Source of the DNA: Caprella mutica | Lineage: Eukaryota > Arthropoda > Malacostraca > Amphipoda > Caprellidae | DNA: 64,000 nt | NCBI GenBank assembly: GCA_947561585.1 | Contig: CANNZV010000924.1 | Location: 1 to 64,000 of the forward strand | Reading direction: 5' to 3' | Translations under genes and position numbers: made by a program | Notes under the pieces: model-generated | Seen by the model: only the letters and a program-made list of their open reading frames with translations | What the model was told of the DNA's origin: nothing | The model's database searches: none | Shown: positions 9,690 to 20,600 of the stretch, piece by piece | How the letters are laid out: every line of letters starts with the position of its first letter | Numbering within the stretch: position 1 is the stretch's first letter

Positions 9690-12183
9690 TTAATATTGAC
9701 AAAATGATCTGTTTGATATTAATGAAATGATATTTTTGATATTGATGAAATGATCTTTTTGATATTGATGAAATGACCTTTTTGATATTGATGAAATGAC
9801 CTTTTTGATATTGATGAAATGATCTGTTTGATATTGATGAAATGATCTTTTTGATATTGATGAAATGATCTGTTTGATATTGATGAAATGATCTGTTTGA
9901 TATTGATGAAATGATCTTTTTGATATTGATGAAATGATCTGTTTGATATTGATGAAATGATCTTTTTGATATCGATGAAATGATCTTTTTGATATTGATG
10001 AAATGATCTGTTTGATATTGATGAAATGATCTTTTTGATATCGATGAAATGATCTGTTTGATATTGATAAAATGATCTTTTTGATATTGATGAAATGATC
10101 TGTTTGATATTGATGAAATGATCTTTTTGATATTGATGAAATGATCTTTTTGATATTGACAAAATGATCTGTTTGATATTAATGAAATGATCTTTTTGAT
10201 ATTGATGAAATGATCTGTTTGATATTGATGAAATGATCTGTTTGATATTGATGAAATGATCTTTTTGATATTGATGAAATGATCTGTTTGATATTGATGA
10301 AATGATCTTTTTGATATTGATGAAATGATATGTTTGATATTGATGAAATGATCTTTTTGATATTGATGAAATGATCTTTTTGATATTGACAAAATGATCT
10401 GTTTGATATTAATGAAATGATCTTTTTGATATTGATGAAATGATCTGTTTGATATTGATGAAATGATCTGTTTGATATTGATGAAATGATCTTTTTGATA
10501 TTGATGAAATGATCTGTTTGATACTGATGAAATGATCTGTTGATATTGATGAAATGTTCTGTTTGATATTGATGAAATGATCTGTTTGATATTGATGAAA
10601 TGATCTGTTTGATATTGATGAAATGATCTGTTGATATTGATGAAATGTTCTGTTTGATATTGATGAAATGATCTTTTTGTTATTAATGAAATGATCTTTT
10701 TGATATTGATGAAATGATCTGTTTGATGATCTTTTTGATATTGATGAAATGATCTGTTTGATGATCTTTTTGATATTGATAAAATGATCTGTTTGATATT
10801 GATGAAATGATCTTTTTGATATTGATGAAATGATCTGTTTGATATTGATGAAATGATCTGTTTGATATTGATGAAATGATCTGTTTGATATTGATGAAAT
10901 GATCTGTTTGATGATTTTTTTGATATTGATGAAATAATCTGTTTGATATAGATAAAATGATCTGTTTGATATTGATGAAATGTTCTGTTTGATATTGATG
11001 AAATGATCTGTTTGATATTGATGAAATGATCTGTTTGATATTGATGAAATGATCTGTTTGATATTGATGAAATGTTCTGTTTGATATTGATGAAATAATC
11101 TGTTGATATTGATGAAATGATCTGTTTGATGATCTTTTTGATATTGATGAAATGATCTGTTTGATATTGATGAAATGATCTATTTGATATTGATGAAATG
11201 ATCTGTTTGATATTGATGAAATTATCTGTTTGATATTGATGAAATGATCTGTTTGATGATCTTTTTGATATTGATGAAATGATCTGTTTGATATTGATGA
11301 AATGATCTATTTCATATTGATGAAATGATCTGTTTGATATTGATGAAATTATCTGTTTGATATTGATGAAATGATCTGTTTGATATTATGAAATGATCTG
11401 TTTGATATTGATGAAATGATCTGTTTGATGATCTTTTTGATATTGATGAAATGATCTGTTTGATGATCTTTTTGATATTGATGAAATGATCTGTTTGATA
11501 TTGATGAAATGATTTATTTGATATTGATGAAATGATCTGTTTGATATTGATGAAATTATCTGTTTGATATTGATGAAATGATCTGTTTGATATTGATGAA
11601 ATGATCTGTTTGATATTGATGAAATTATCTGTTTGATATTATGAAATGATCTGTTTGATATTGATGAAATGATCTGTTTGATATTGATGAAATGATCTGT
11701 TTGATGATCTTTTTGATATTGATGAAATGATCTGTTTGATATTGATGAAATGATCTGTTTGATGATCTTTTTGATATTGATGAAATGATCTGTTTGATAT
11801 TATGAAATGATCTATTTGATATTGATGATATGATCTGTTTGATATTGATGAAATAATCTGTTTGATATTGATGAAATGATCTGTTTGATATTGATGAAAT
11901 GTTCTGTTTGATATTATGAAATGATCTGTTTGATATTGATGAAATGATCCGTTTGATATTATGAAATGATCTGTTCGATATTGATGAAATGATCTGTTTG
12001 ATATTATGAAATGATCTGTTTGATATTGATGAAATGATCTGTTTGATATTATGATATGATCTGTTTGATATTGATGAAATAATCTGTTGATATTGATGAA
12101 ATGTTCTGTTTGATATTGATGAAATGATCTGTTTGATATTGATGAAATGATCTGTTTGATATTGATGAAATGATCTGTTGATA
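9690..12183. repeat. 23-bp satellite, left block (about 110 copies)
   Basis: The unit is TTTGATATTGATGAAATGAT followed by CTG or CTT. Left of about 10500 the CTG and CTT variants are mixed, and a block around 9700-10150 is largely repeated from about 10170. To the right, the CTG form dominates, with shortened variants (CTGTTGATATT; TATTATGAAATG) and an insertion-like GATGATC. Since 23 is not a multiple of three, one reading frame passes through all three phases, giving the 23-residue repeat with QYQTDHFINIKQII; the 239-aa and other ORFs are therefore artefacts. Confidence 0.95.
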
Positions 12184-12339
12184 CCCAGGGAGAAAATTAT
12201 AGGGGGGACATAGAAGATTATGGTTAACAGACATTATGGGGGGCTAGATCTTACATAATTATAGATAAAATTCGATAAATATCATCCATTGGCAAAAAAT
12301 CCTATAATCATCTATAATCACCCTAATATTTCCCAACCA

Positions 12340-13396
12340 TGATGTATAGTAGATTATATCAACCAATATCTCCGAAAATTTTCTGATAATGTTCCTTATA
12401 TGAACTTCTATGAATGAATCATCTTAAATCTACGAAGATTTTCTGATAATAATCCTACTATGAATTTGAATGGCTGAAACATCTTAAATCTGCGAAGATT
12501 TTCTGATAATAATCCTACTATGAATTTGAATGGCTGTAACATCTTAAATCTCCGAAGATTTTCTGATGATATTCCTTATATGAACTGATCCATCTTAAAT
12601 CTTAGAAGATTTTCTTATGATATTCCTTATATGAACTTCTATGGCTGATCCATCTTAAATCTTCGAAGATTTTCTTATGATATTCCTTATATGAACTTCT
12701 ATTGCTGATCCATCTTATATCTTCGAAGATTTTCTTATGAAATTCCTTATATGAACTTCTATGGCTGATTCATCTTAAATCTGCGAAGATTTTCTGATAA
12801 TATTCCTTATATGAACTTCTATGGCTGATCCATCTTAAATCTTCGAAGATTTTCTGATGATATTCCTTATATGAACTTCTATGGCTGATCCATCTTAAAT
12901 CTTCGAAGATTTTCTTATGATATTCCTTATATGAACTTCTATTGCTGATCCATCTTATATTTTCGAAGATTTTCTTATGAAATTCCTTATATGAACTTCT
13001 ATGGCTGATCCATCTTAAATCTGCGAAGATTTTCTGATAATATTCCTTATATGAACTTCTATGGCTGATCCATCTTAAATCTTCGAAGATTTTCTGATGT
13101 TATTCTTTAAATGAACTTCTATGGCTAAACCATCTTTAATCTTCGAAGATTTTCTGATGTTATTCTTTATATGAACTTCTATGGCTAAACCATCTTTAAT
13201 CTTCGAAGATTTTCTTATGATATTCCTTATATGAACTTCTATGGCTGATCCATCTTAAATCTGCGAAGATTTTCTGATAATATTCCTTATATGAACTTCT
13301 ATGGCTGATACATCTTAAATTTTCGAAGATTTTCTCATGATATTCCTTATATGAACTTCTATGACTGAACCATCTTTAATCTCCGAAGATTTTCTC
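12340..13396. repeat. 60-bp tandem array inside the CCCAGGGAG element (about 17 copies)
   Basis: The unit contains CTTCGAAGATTTTCTTATGA, then ATTCCTTATATGAACTTCTA and TGGCTGATCCATCTTAAAT. Copies at 12600-12840 and 12840-13080 repeat the same succession of variants, suggesting a 240-bp block duplication. It sits about 150 bp inside the left terminus. Confidence 0.9.
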
Positions 13397-14145
13397 AGAC
13401 AGAAAGTTAATAATAGTTACCCCATAAAATAATAATTATTACATTTTCTATTATTACAGTTAATTATGACAGTTGTGTCTGTCCCAGTACCTACGCTTGA
13501 CAACTTGCTGTCAGTAAGGTGAAGAAGTGGAAGAGAACCTGGTAGTTGTGTCTGTATATATTGTTAAAATACGTTGTCTCATTTTTTAATTAGACCTTTA
13601 TATTTTTTTGTTTTCCTATATTGTTATGAAATTGTGATCAGCCCAGGTAATAAAGAAAGAATGTCCAAACTTGCAATTTTTATGGCGAGTTTGTGACAAT
13701 TATTTTGAGTCCTTCAATCGCAAATGGCGAGAAATATCTAATTTTCTCCTATGCTACAATGTTATTTTGGAGAAAATTTATGATAATTTGATCATTTGCA
13801 CAAATGATAAAATTAAAGACAAATGGAGAGTTTATGAGCCATAATATTTTACTTGGTGATCATCTGAACTTCAAAAAACTATCTTGCCACTTTTTGACTG
13901 AATTCCACACCTTTTTTAAAGTTTCCAGGCAGAACGGAATAACCATCTTGGTTATTCAACAGCTTTAGGTGGTCTTTGGTTCAAAGCAACCAAAATCGAA
14001 TAGAAGAAAAAGAAATTATTCACTTCGGTAACTAGATACTACTACCTAAACCTAGGTAGGCTTGTGTGTCTATTAATCAATGAATCAAGGAAAGATGTCA
14101 AAGAACAGTACCTAAGTCAGTAACTAGGTATCAGTATTATCACTA
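13397..14145. other. Spacer with a dispersed segment shared with 51480-51910
   Basis: No gene is recognised. About 13650-13770 (GTCCAAACTTGC, TTTATGGCGAGTTTGTGACA, CAAATGGCGAGAAA, TTCTCCTATGCTACAA) matches the complement of a segment near 51800-51905, so it is a dispersed repeat present in both large CCCA-ended elements. Confidence 0.5.
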
Positions 14146-14361
14146 GGGTGAAGTAGGTAAATTGCGGCACCCTAATCAACTGCGGCCTCTAACAACAGAA
14201 ACATCATAGCTTCAAAACACTCGTTAAAAACTTAAATTAATAAATTATAGCCTGCATTGCGCTTATTTTGATAGTTATGCAACATTTTAATGTAATTTAA
14301 AAGAATCTCATGAGAGGGCCGCAATTAAAAATTGAAGTGCCGCAATTTACCTGCGTGACCC
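14146..14361. mobile_element. MITE with GGGTGAAGTAGG ends and TA duplication, copy 1
   Basis: The left end GGGTGAAGTAGGTAAATTGC pairs with a right end that reads GGGTCACGCAGGTAAATTGC on the other strand. TA flanks both ends (14144-14145, 14362-14363). A relative lies at 38808-39008. TA-flanked, 200-bp elements of this kind are usually moved by Tc1/mariner-type enzymes; that assignment is inference. Confidence 0.7.
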
Positions 14362-14414
14362 TATTATGCTAGCTATATAAATATTATGTTTCAAAGTGTA
14401 GACATATTCACCAG

Positions 14415-14800
14415 GGTGACCGGACGTTTCGTTCCTGAACGTTTCGTATTCGGACGTTTCGTACCCGGACGTTTCGTACCCGGACGTTTCGTTACTAGGA
14501 CGTTTTGTTACCAGGACGATTCGTTACCATTTTTTTATGAAATGGAAACTATTTTTTATCAGACAATTTTATTTTAGACTCAATTTTATACCCATGCATT
14601 ATAAATTTTTACTACTTTAAAAAAATGTCTACTTTTTAAACACATTTTTTATTCGTTTAGTTATACACTGATTTTAATCAGATGTATTAGAATTAATAAT
14701 CATTACTTAATTTCTTTGATTAGAAAAGCTGGAAGGGAAAATATCATGGATACCAATCGATAGAGAAGTTAAAAAACAATAATTCTATTTTTTTTTGTGT
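14415..14800. mobile_element. Partial copy of the GGTGACC element family
   Basis: It begins GGTGACCGGACGTTTCGTTC and has five or six CGGACGTTTCGTACC-type repeats to about 14530. It then matches the interior of the complete copy at 61576-62404, including GATTAGAAAAGCTGGAAG and ATGGATACCAATC. The right terminus is not seen, so the copy is truncated or has decayed. Confidence 0.65.
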
Positions 14801-14841
14801 AGTAATTGTGAATCCTCTTTATCAATTTATTTTATCAACAG

Positions 14842-15586
14842 AAATCTACATTGGATAAGATCTCTGGGTCACACACAATGGAGACAACAAGGATGATTAT
14901 GAAGAGGTTGTTCTCGCCATCTTTGGCTATGAGTTTTTCGCTCACTAGTCTTGGGGAGAAGAGAGTCAAGTCCAAGAATAGCTTCAAGGATCATCCTATA
15001 GCGACTCCAATAGTTGGTACTATTTTATACATAGACGCATCGTATCAAACTAATTGAAAATTTTAGCTAAATCTTGGAGCATAACAGAGGCTCTATCCTG
15101 AAGAGTGATTTTCATTCATTTACAATTCTTGACAAGATTTATATTGTATTATACAGAACTATCCTTCACATAAAGATTAATTAAATTTGCCTTCAGTAAT
15201 GAGGGTAAAAATAGTGGATAACAATTTTTTTCGCAGCTCGTTGAATATCACCATAAAATTCTTCCAATCCCCGTATTTATTAAAGAAAGTTTATCTTTCT
15301 TATTTTCACAGATTCAATACTGAAGAAACAGGATTGCTCGAGAGCAGAGGTGCTCTCCTGTGCCAGAGATATTCTAAAAGGCGCGAGGGACTGGGAAGGA
15401 GGTAGGAGACGAAAACCTAAAGTTCCATCCTCTGTTCCATCTCCATCACCATCGGTTCAATCCCCTCCACCCTCAGTTCAACTCCCTCAACCCTCAGTTC
15501 AACTCCCTCAACCCTCAGTTCAACTCCCTCCAACCTCGGTTCAACTTCCTCCACCCTCGGTTCAACTCCCTCCACCCTCTGTTTAA
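14842..15586 (+). pseudogene. Two-exon gene fragment resembling DUF4806 C-terminus
   Basis: Exon A (14842-15016) follows ATCAACAG and ends before GTACTA. Exon B starts at 15312 after TATTTTCACAG and runs open to a stop at 15584-15586. Phases match (58 codons plus one base, then two bases). The joined product has KRLFSPSLAMSFSL, SKNSFKDHPIATPIVDSI, AEVLSCARDILKGARDW and GGRRRKPK, then a tail of about seven PSVQLPP-type repeats. The order of leucine/alanine-rich helix, FKD, and a terminal helix with A-x-(D/W)-x-GGRR matches what I recall of DUF4806, a domain of unknown function common in transposon-linked insect proteins; this is from memory, without a search. No start or upstream exons were found. 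It may be a live C-terminal part or a remnant. Confidence 0.45.
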
Positions 15587-15665
15587 TCCATTCTACCCTC
15601 AATTCAATCACCCCTCTCCCTCTCTTCCTCAGTTCAATCCCCTCCACCCTCAATTCAATCCAATA
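15437..15665. repeat. 21-bp minisatellite encoding PSVQLPP-type repeats
   Basis: Units such as CAGTTCAACTCCCTCCACCC repeat about ten times. The period is seven codons; the first part is in frame with exon B, giving a Pro/Ser/Gln/Val tail, and the frame stops at 15584 where a unit mutates to GTTTAA. The 107-aa minus-strand ORF across it is a shadow. Confidence 0.8.
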
Positions 15666-15669
15666 TCTT

Positions 15670-16019
15670 TTTAGTATTGATTGTGTATTCGTAGAAGTTC
15701 TATGTATTTTCTTATTTAAGAATGAGTTAAGATAAACCAATATTTCACTGTCCTTTGTACTTCATTTAATAATGCTGGGCTCTAATATTTAAATATGTTG
15801 ATAAGGCTTTAAAATAGTTATGTTTAGCTGTTAGTAAATGACGTGGTTATTTGAAACAGTTTGTTCCAGATGATCATGAATTTTGTTTTTATCGTAAATG
15901 ATAATTGATTTTTTATTTTCTCAAATGTTATAACAAGTAAAAACCGTTCATAACAAATAGTAGATGTTGGTTTGACCAAGAAATTGTCATCTGTGGTAAT
16001 GGTCTTCATCGGATAATTA
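15670..16019. other. AT-rich spacer inside the CCCAGGGAG element
   Basis: I see no gene or repeat of note; the minus ORF at 15824-16009 has no recognisable features. Confidence 0.4.
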
Positions 16020-16545
16020 CGATAATCTTCAGAGGTGAATCCTTTGATATATGATAGATTATAGGTAAGAAATTATATCAAAACTTCCTTCAAATCAACT
16101 CCTATAATCATGGGTGAAGTTATCAGATATTATGTTGGAAGCTATATCCGTTAGTTTCTTCGGATAATAACGGAAATCTTCGGGGGTAAACCCTTTGATA
16201 TATGGTAGATTATTGGATGCAAATTATCTGAAAACTCCATATGTATAATATACTATGATCTTCTTTAATTATAGGTGAGATAATCAGATATTATGGGATA
16301 TACCCCCCTTTAATTATAAGAGTGAAGCACCCCCAATTCTCTTCTATGATTATGGTAGAAATACTCCTTTAATCTCCCAAAATCTTCCATGATTATGGGT
16401 GAAATTATCTGATAGTATAAGAGATTCCCCCCTTTAATTATAGGAGTGAACATGGTAGAAAACTTGGACATAAGCACCCCCAATTTTCTTCTATGATTAT
16501 GGTAGAAATGCTCCTTTAATCAACCAAAATCTTCTATGTCCCCCC
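16020..16545. repeat. Right subterminal repeats of the CCCAGGGAG element
   Basis: Degenerate copies of a unit of about 130 bp include GATAATCTTCAGAGGTGAATCC / GAAATCTTCGGGGGTAAACC and CCCCCTTTAATTATA. CCCCCAATTCTCTTCTATGA recurs at about 16330 and 16470. The last bases merge into the terminal inverted repeat. Confidence 0.65.
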
Positions 16546-16562
16546 TTTAATTTCTCCCTGGG

Positions 16563-17692
16563 TATTGATGAAATGTTCTGTTTGATATTGATGAAATGAT
16601 CTGTTTGATATTGATGAAATGATCTGTTTGATATTGATGAAATGTTCTGTTTGATATTGATGAAATCATCTGTTTGATATTGATGAAATGATCTGTTTGA
16701 TATTGATGAAATGATCTGTTTGATATTGATGAAATGATCTGTTTGATATTGATGAAATGATCTGTTTGATATTATGAAATGATCTGTTTGATATTGATGA
16801 AATGATCTGTTTGATATTGATGAAATGATCTGTTTGATATTGATGAAATGATCTGTTTGATATTGATGAAATGATCTGTTTGATATTGATGAAATGATCT
16901 GTTTGATATTGATGAAATGATCTGTTTGATATTATGAAATGATCTGTTTGATATTGATGAAATGATCTGTTTGATAATGATGAAATGATCTGTTTGATAT
17001 TATGAAATGATCTGTTTGATATTGATGAAATGATCTGTTTCATATTATGAAATGATCTGTTTGATATTGATGAAATAATCTGTTGATATTGATGAAATGT
17101 TCTGTTTGATATTGATGAAATGATCTGTTTGATATTGATGAAATGATCTGTTTCATATTGATGAAATGATCTGTTGATATTGATGAAATGTTCTGTTTGA
17201 TATTGATGAAATGATCTGTTTGATATTGATGAAATGATCTGTTTGATATTGATGAAATGATCTGTTGATATTGATGAAATGTTCTGTTTGATATTGATGA
17301 AATGATCTGTTTGATATTGATGAAATGATCTTTTTGATATTGATGGAATGATCTGTTGATATTGATGAAATGATCTTTTTGATATTGATGAAATGATCTG
17401 TTTGATATTGATGAAATGATCTGTTGATATTGATGAAATGTTCTGTTTGATATTGATGAAATGATCTGTTTGATATTGATGAAATGATCTGTTTGATATT
17501 GATGAAATGATCTGTTGATATTGATGAAATGTTCTGTTTGATATTGATGAAATGATCTGTTTGATATTGATGAAATGATCTGTTTGATATTGATGAAATG
17601 ATCTGTTGATATTGATGAAATGATCTTTTTGATATTGATGAAAGGATCTGTTTGATATTGATCAAATGTTCTGTTTCATATTGATGATCTGT
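16563..17692. repeat. 23-bp satellite, right block (about 50 copies)
   Basis: It continues the array at 9690-12183 with the same unit and orientation. Around 17090-17560, blocks of three full units followed by one short CTGTTGATATTG unit and one TTCTG unit repeat in order, a higher-order structure of about 110 bp. Confidence 0.95.
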
Positions 17693-20600
17693 CAAATATA
17701 ATTAGCTAACAATTAAATTTGGCATATGGAGATATCATCAGGACCGAATGATTTAAAATATGAATTACAATAAAATATTTTTTCTTTCTTCCTTATAAAT
17801 TGTTTGCTGTTTTGAAAATTTCGACAGAATTTTTATTCTCTTCCATTCTTTATAGGTTGACAGTCGGCAGTTCAATATTCTCTGATAAGGGAAACTCGAA
17901 ATGTTTATGTTAGTAATAATTTTATAAATTTTTTTAATTTTTCTAAGTTCGACCCAAGCATTCCAATATATTTTCAACAATAAACTATTAATGTATGATA
18001 TTTATATAACTTATTTAGCCTTTAGAGCGATCCACATGAACTAATTAGTCGAGTTTAAATTTCGAGATATTAATGAGGCATTTGAATACTTTATAAACAC
18101 TGAAAATAGATTTGATTCGAATGTTCTTCACCATAAGAGTTTATCTCCAGAGGTATATTATTTATATTTTTTTGCAGATAAACTATAGTAGGTTTATAAA
18201 CCATATTTATAAATATGAGAGCTGTGACCTTTTCCTAATAAAAAGAGTATGAATTATTACGACATGAAAATCAAGCAGCTCATTAAAAGAGCTTTCTTTC
18301 ACAGTTAATTATGATATTAAAAATTCAACCAAATCGTTATTGCAATCTGAACCTCATGGAGATGAACTTAGATTATCCACATTAATATTTATTACTGAAT
18401 TAAAATATCAAATATCCTGCATCAATTTAAGGTAAATGTGAGATGGATTATATAATAATATAATGTTGAGACTTTTCTCTTGAGATTATGAGTCTAGTTC
18501 TTTTTTTAGATAACATACTCTGTTTATCAAAACTATTAAGACAAACGTTTTTTAGCATTATTTCACGTAAATTGAACATATATGAGAAATCAGTAGTATC
18601 AATGATGAAAAATATATAATATATTAAATATATTTTAATACATAAACTATTAAAAGAAGAAAAAATACAAAAATATATAGCGTTATCCCACTATTTCGTG
18701 TTTAAATTTATGTTCAATCTTGAAAAGCAAGCTATCTTTGTCGATGTCATAATAAAATATTTCAATACCTACTGTTCTTACAATGAATGAATAGTCGTCT
18801 GATAATTATAATTGGTTATCATTCTTAAACAGAATATAATATCATACGCGTGTTTTCATAATTATGAACCAACAACAACAGGGTACACTTTAATGAAGAA
18901 TGGAAAGACTATAATTGGCTTTGTGAAATAAAGACTCAATTGTAATTGATACGATTAGCTTTCTTTGAATAGGCGATGTTATGTGTTTTCATCGCCCCAT
19001 GGTTAATAATTTCTCTTCATTATTTCTTAAATTCATACATCTAAAAAGTTTTTTTTATTCAATACTCAACTCAAATACCGGGTTGTCTCACTAGCGATTT
19101 GGTAAAGGACTAATTCTGAAATATATTATAACATGGATTCAGTTGCAAGAGAAACAATGCTGACATATAAATTCACAGAGACAAGGCTACATGAAGTTAA
19201 GTCAGATGATCAAGTTCAGACCACATATCATATCATCGCTGTAACCTCCCATCCATATGGCTGATAGTAGAATAGCGAAGTAGCGATTGCGATATTGCCG
19301 TGGGTTTTACTCATCGATATTGCGTGGTATACAAGGGTCCCGGAGCTGTGCCATATGCGCTAAAACCAGTTTAACATTGATTTAGCACTAGATAGGATTT
19401 CATCAGGACAGAGGTAGCCAACTAGTCAATGAAGTAAACTTTTAAACATAGTTCTATATACAGAGTACGACTATATGTATAAGAGGATTTTTGGTTTCCT
19501 CGAGTTTGAAGCTAGTTACACTGCACCAAGGCATTCAAAACAAAAATTCAGAATATCACCTCCATACTGAAACAAGATTTATGATCAAAAATAAGTTTTA
19601 AATAAACAAATAAAGCTATAAACAAAATATTAACCAAGAAGCGTAGTAAAACACTGAGCTCTGACCTCTACTGTCTCCTAATGCACAATAGTTCTATATC
19701 TATATTTACAGGCCAGGAATACGAATTCCGCTCCACCAATTTTTGACTTAAATTCCACTATGAAAGTAAATGCTCTCAAAATGCAATAAAACACGTTACC
19801 TTTTATTATTAAAACCTACGATTGAGAGGCTAATGTAAAATATACATCCAATATTAGATCAAACACTCATAAAAAGGTTATTTAGCTGAACCTCACAACA
19901 CATGCATTTCGAACCAAGTATCCTTGAAACTCAAAACTCGTTCAAATACAAATTTATTCAATTGCAATTGAAGATATTTCACGGGAAACTACTCTGCTTC
20001 CCGCAGCTCACCCTATGGAGATAAAGTAATGAACGGTTAAAACTATTATACTTGGTTACTTTAATATGTACATTAAAACGACATTTCACCAACCATTGAC
20101 AGTAGTGCAACGCATTGGGCTGGCAACATTTAATAACAAAAATAAAGTATATACATGTGTTGTCGCGGCGAATAAATAAACTACACGGTAAGTTTGTTTA
20201 TCATTATTCCTTCAGGACCCTAAGTACACAGGTTCTGAACAGTTATTCTTCGAATGAAACATTTTCTTATTACTTTATCTCAAAACTCGCGCTTACTTCA
20301 AAAACTCGCTGGTCTGCTTGATGCGCGCATTGTGAGGTTAACCTGTAATTTTTCATTAGATTAAAAAGAAATATTTTTAGTACATATGAAATCTTAATTA
20401 AAATTAAAATAGAGTACAAACTATTTGATATCAAGATATCGAAAGAATGAGGGTCGGTATTCGGCAAATGTATTTCTGTAAGTATTAAAGAGTACAGACG
20501 AAACATATTCCTAATGCACACTCATCCATAGTTTCACTTAATTATTATTTAATTGGATGGCTTTGAAATTACACAAGTAGGGAAACTATTGACTGTAGTG

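Larger units (their letters stand above)
12184..16562. mobile_element. CCCAGGGAG-ended element, 4.4 kb, inserted in the 23-bp satellite
   Basis: The ends are CCCAGGGAGAAAATTATAGG at 12184 and, on the other strand, CCCAGGGAGAAATTAAAGGG from 16562. The inverted repeat runs about 40 bp, through GGGGGGACATAGAAGATT. Satellite units flank it on both sides, and joining the flanks gives a normal unit with one TA: the TA at 12182-12183 and at 16563-16564 is the target duplication. Contents in order: 60-bp array, a spacer with a short dispersed segment, a MITE, a remnant of the GGTGACC family, two DUF4806-like exons with a 21-bp array, and subterminal repeats. No transposase is recognised. Confidence 0.8.

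Noticed and set aside
9673..10392. 239-aa minus-strand open frame
   Set aside because: Read-through of the 23-bp satellite; the same peptide appears in all phases.
9690..12183. CRISPR-like reading of the short regular repeats
   Set aside because: Repeats are contiguous with no unique spacers, and the sequence is clearly eukaryotic.
19200..19400. Less AT-rich patch as a candidate exon
   Set aside because: No open frame of useful length on either strand and no splice-compatible neighbours.
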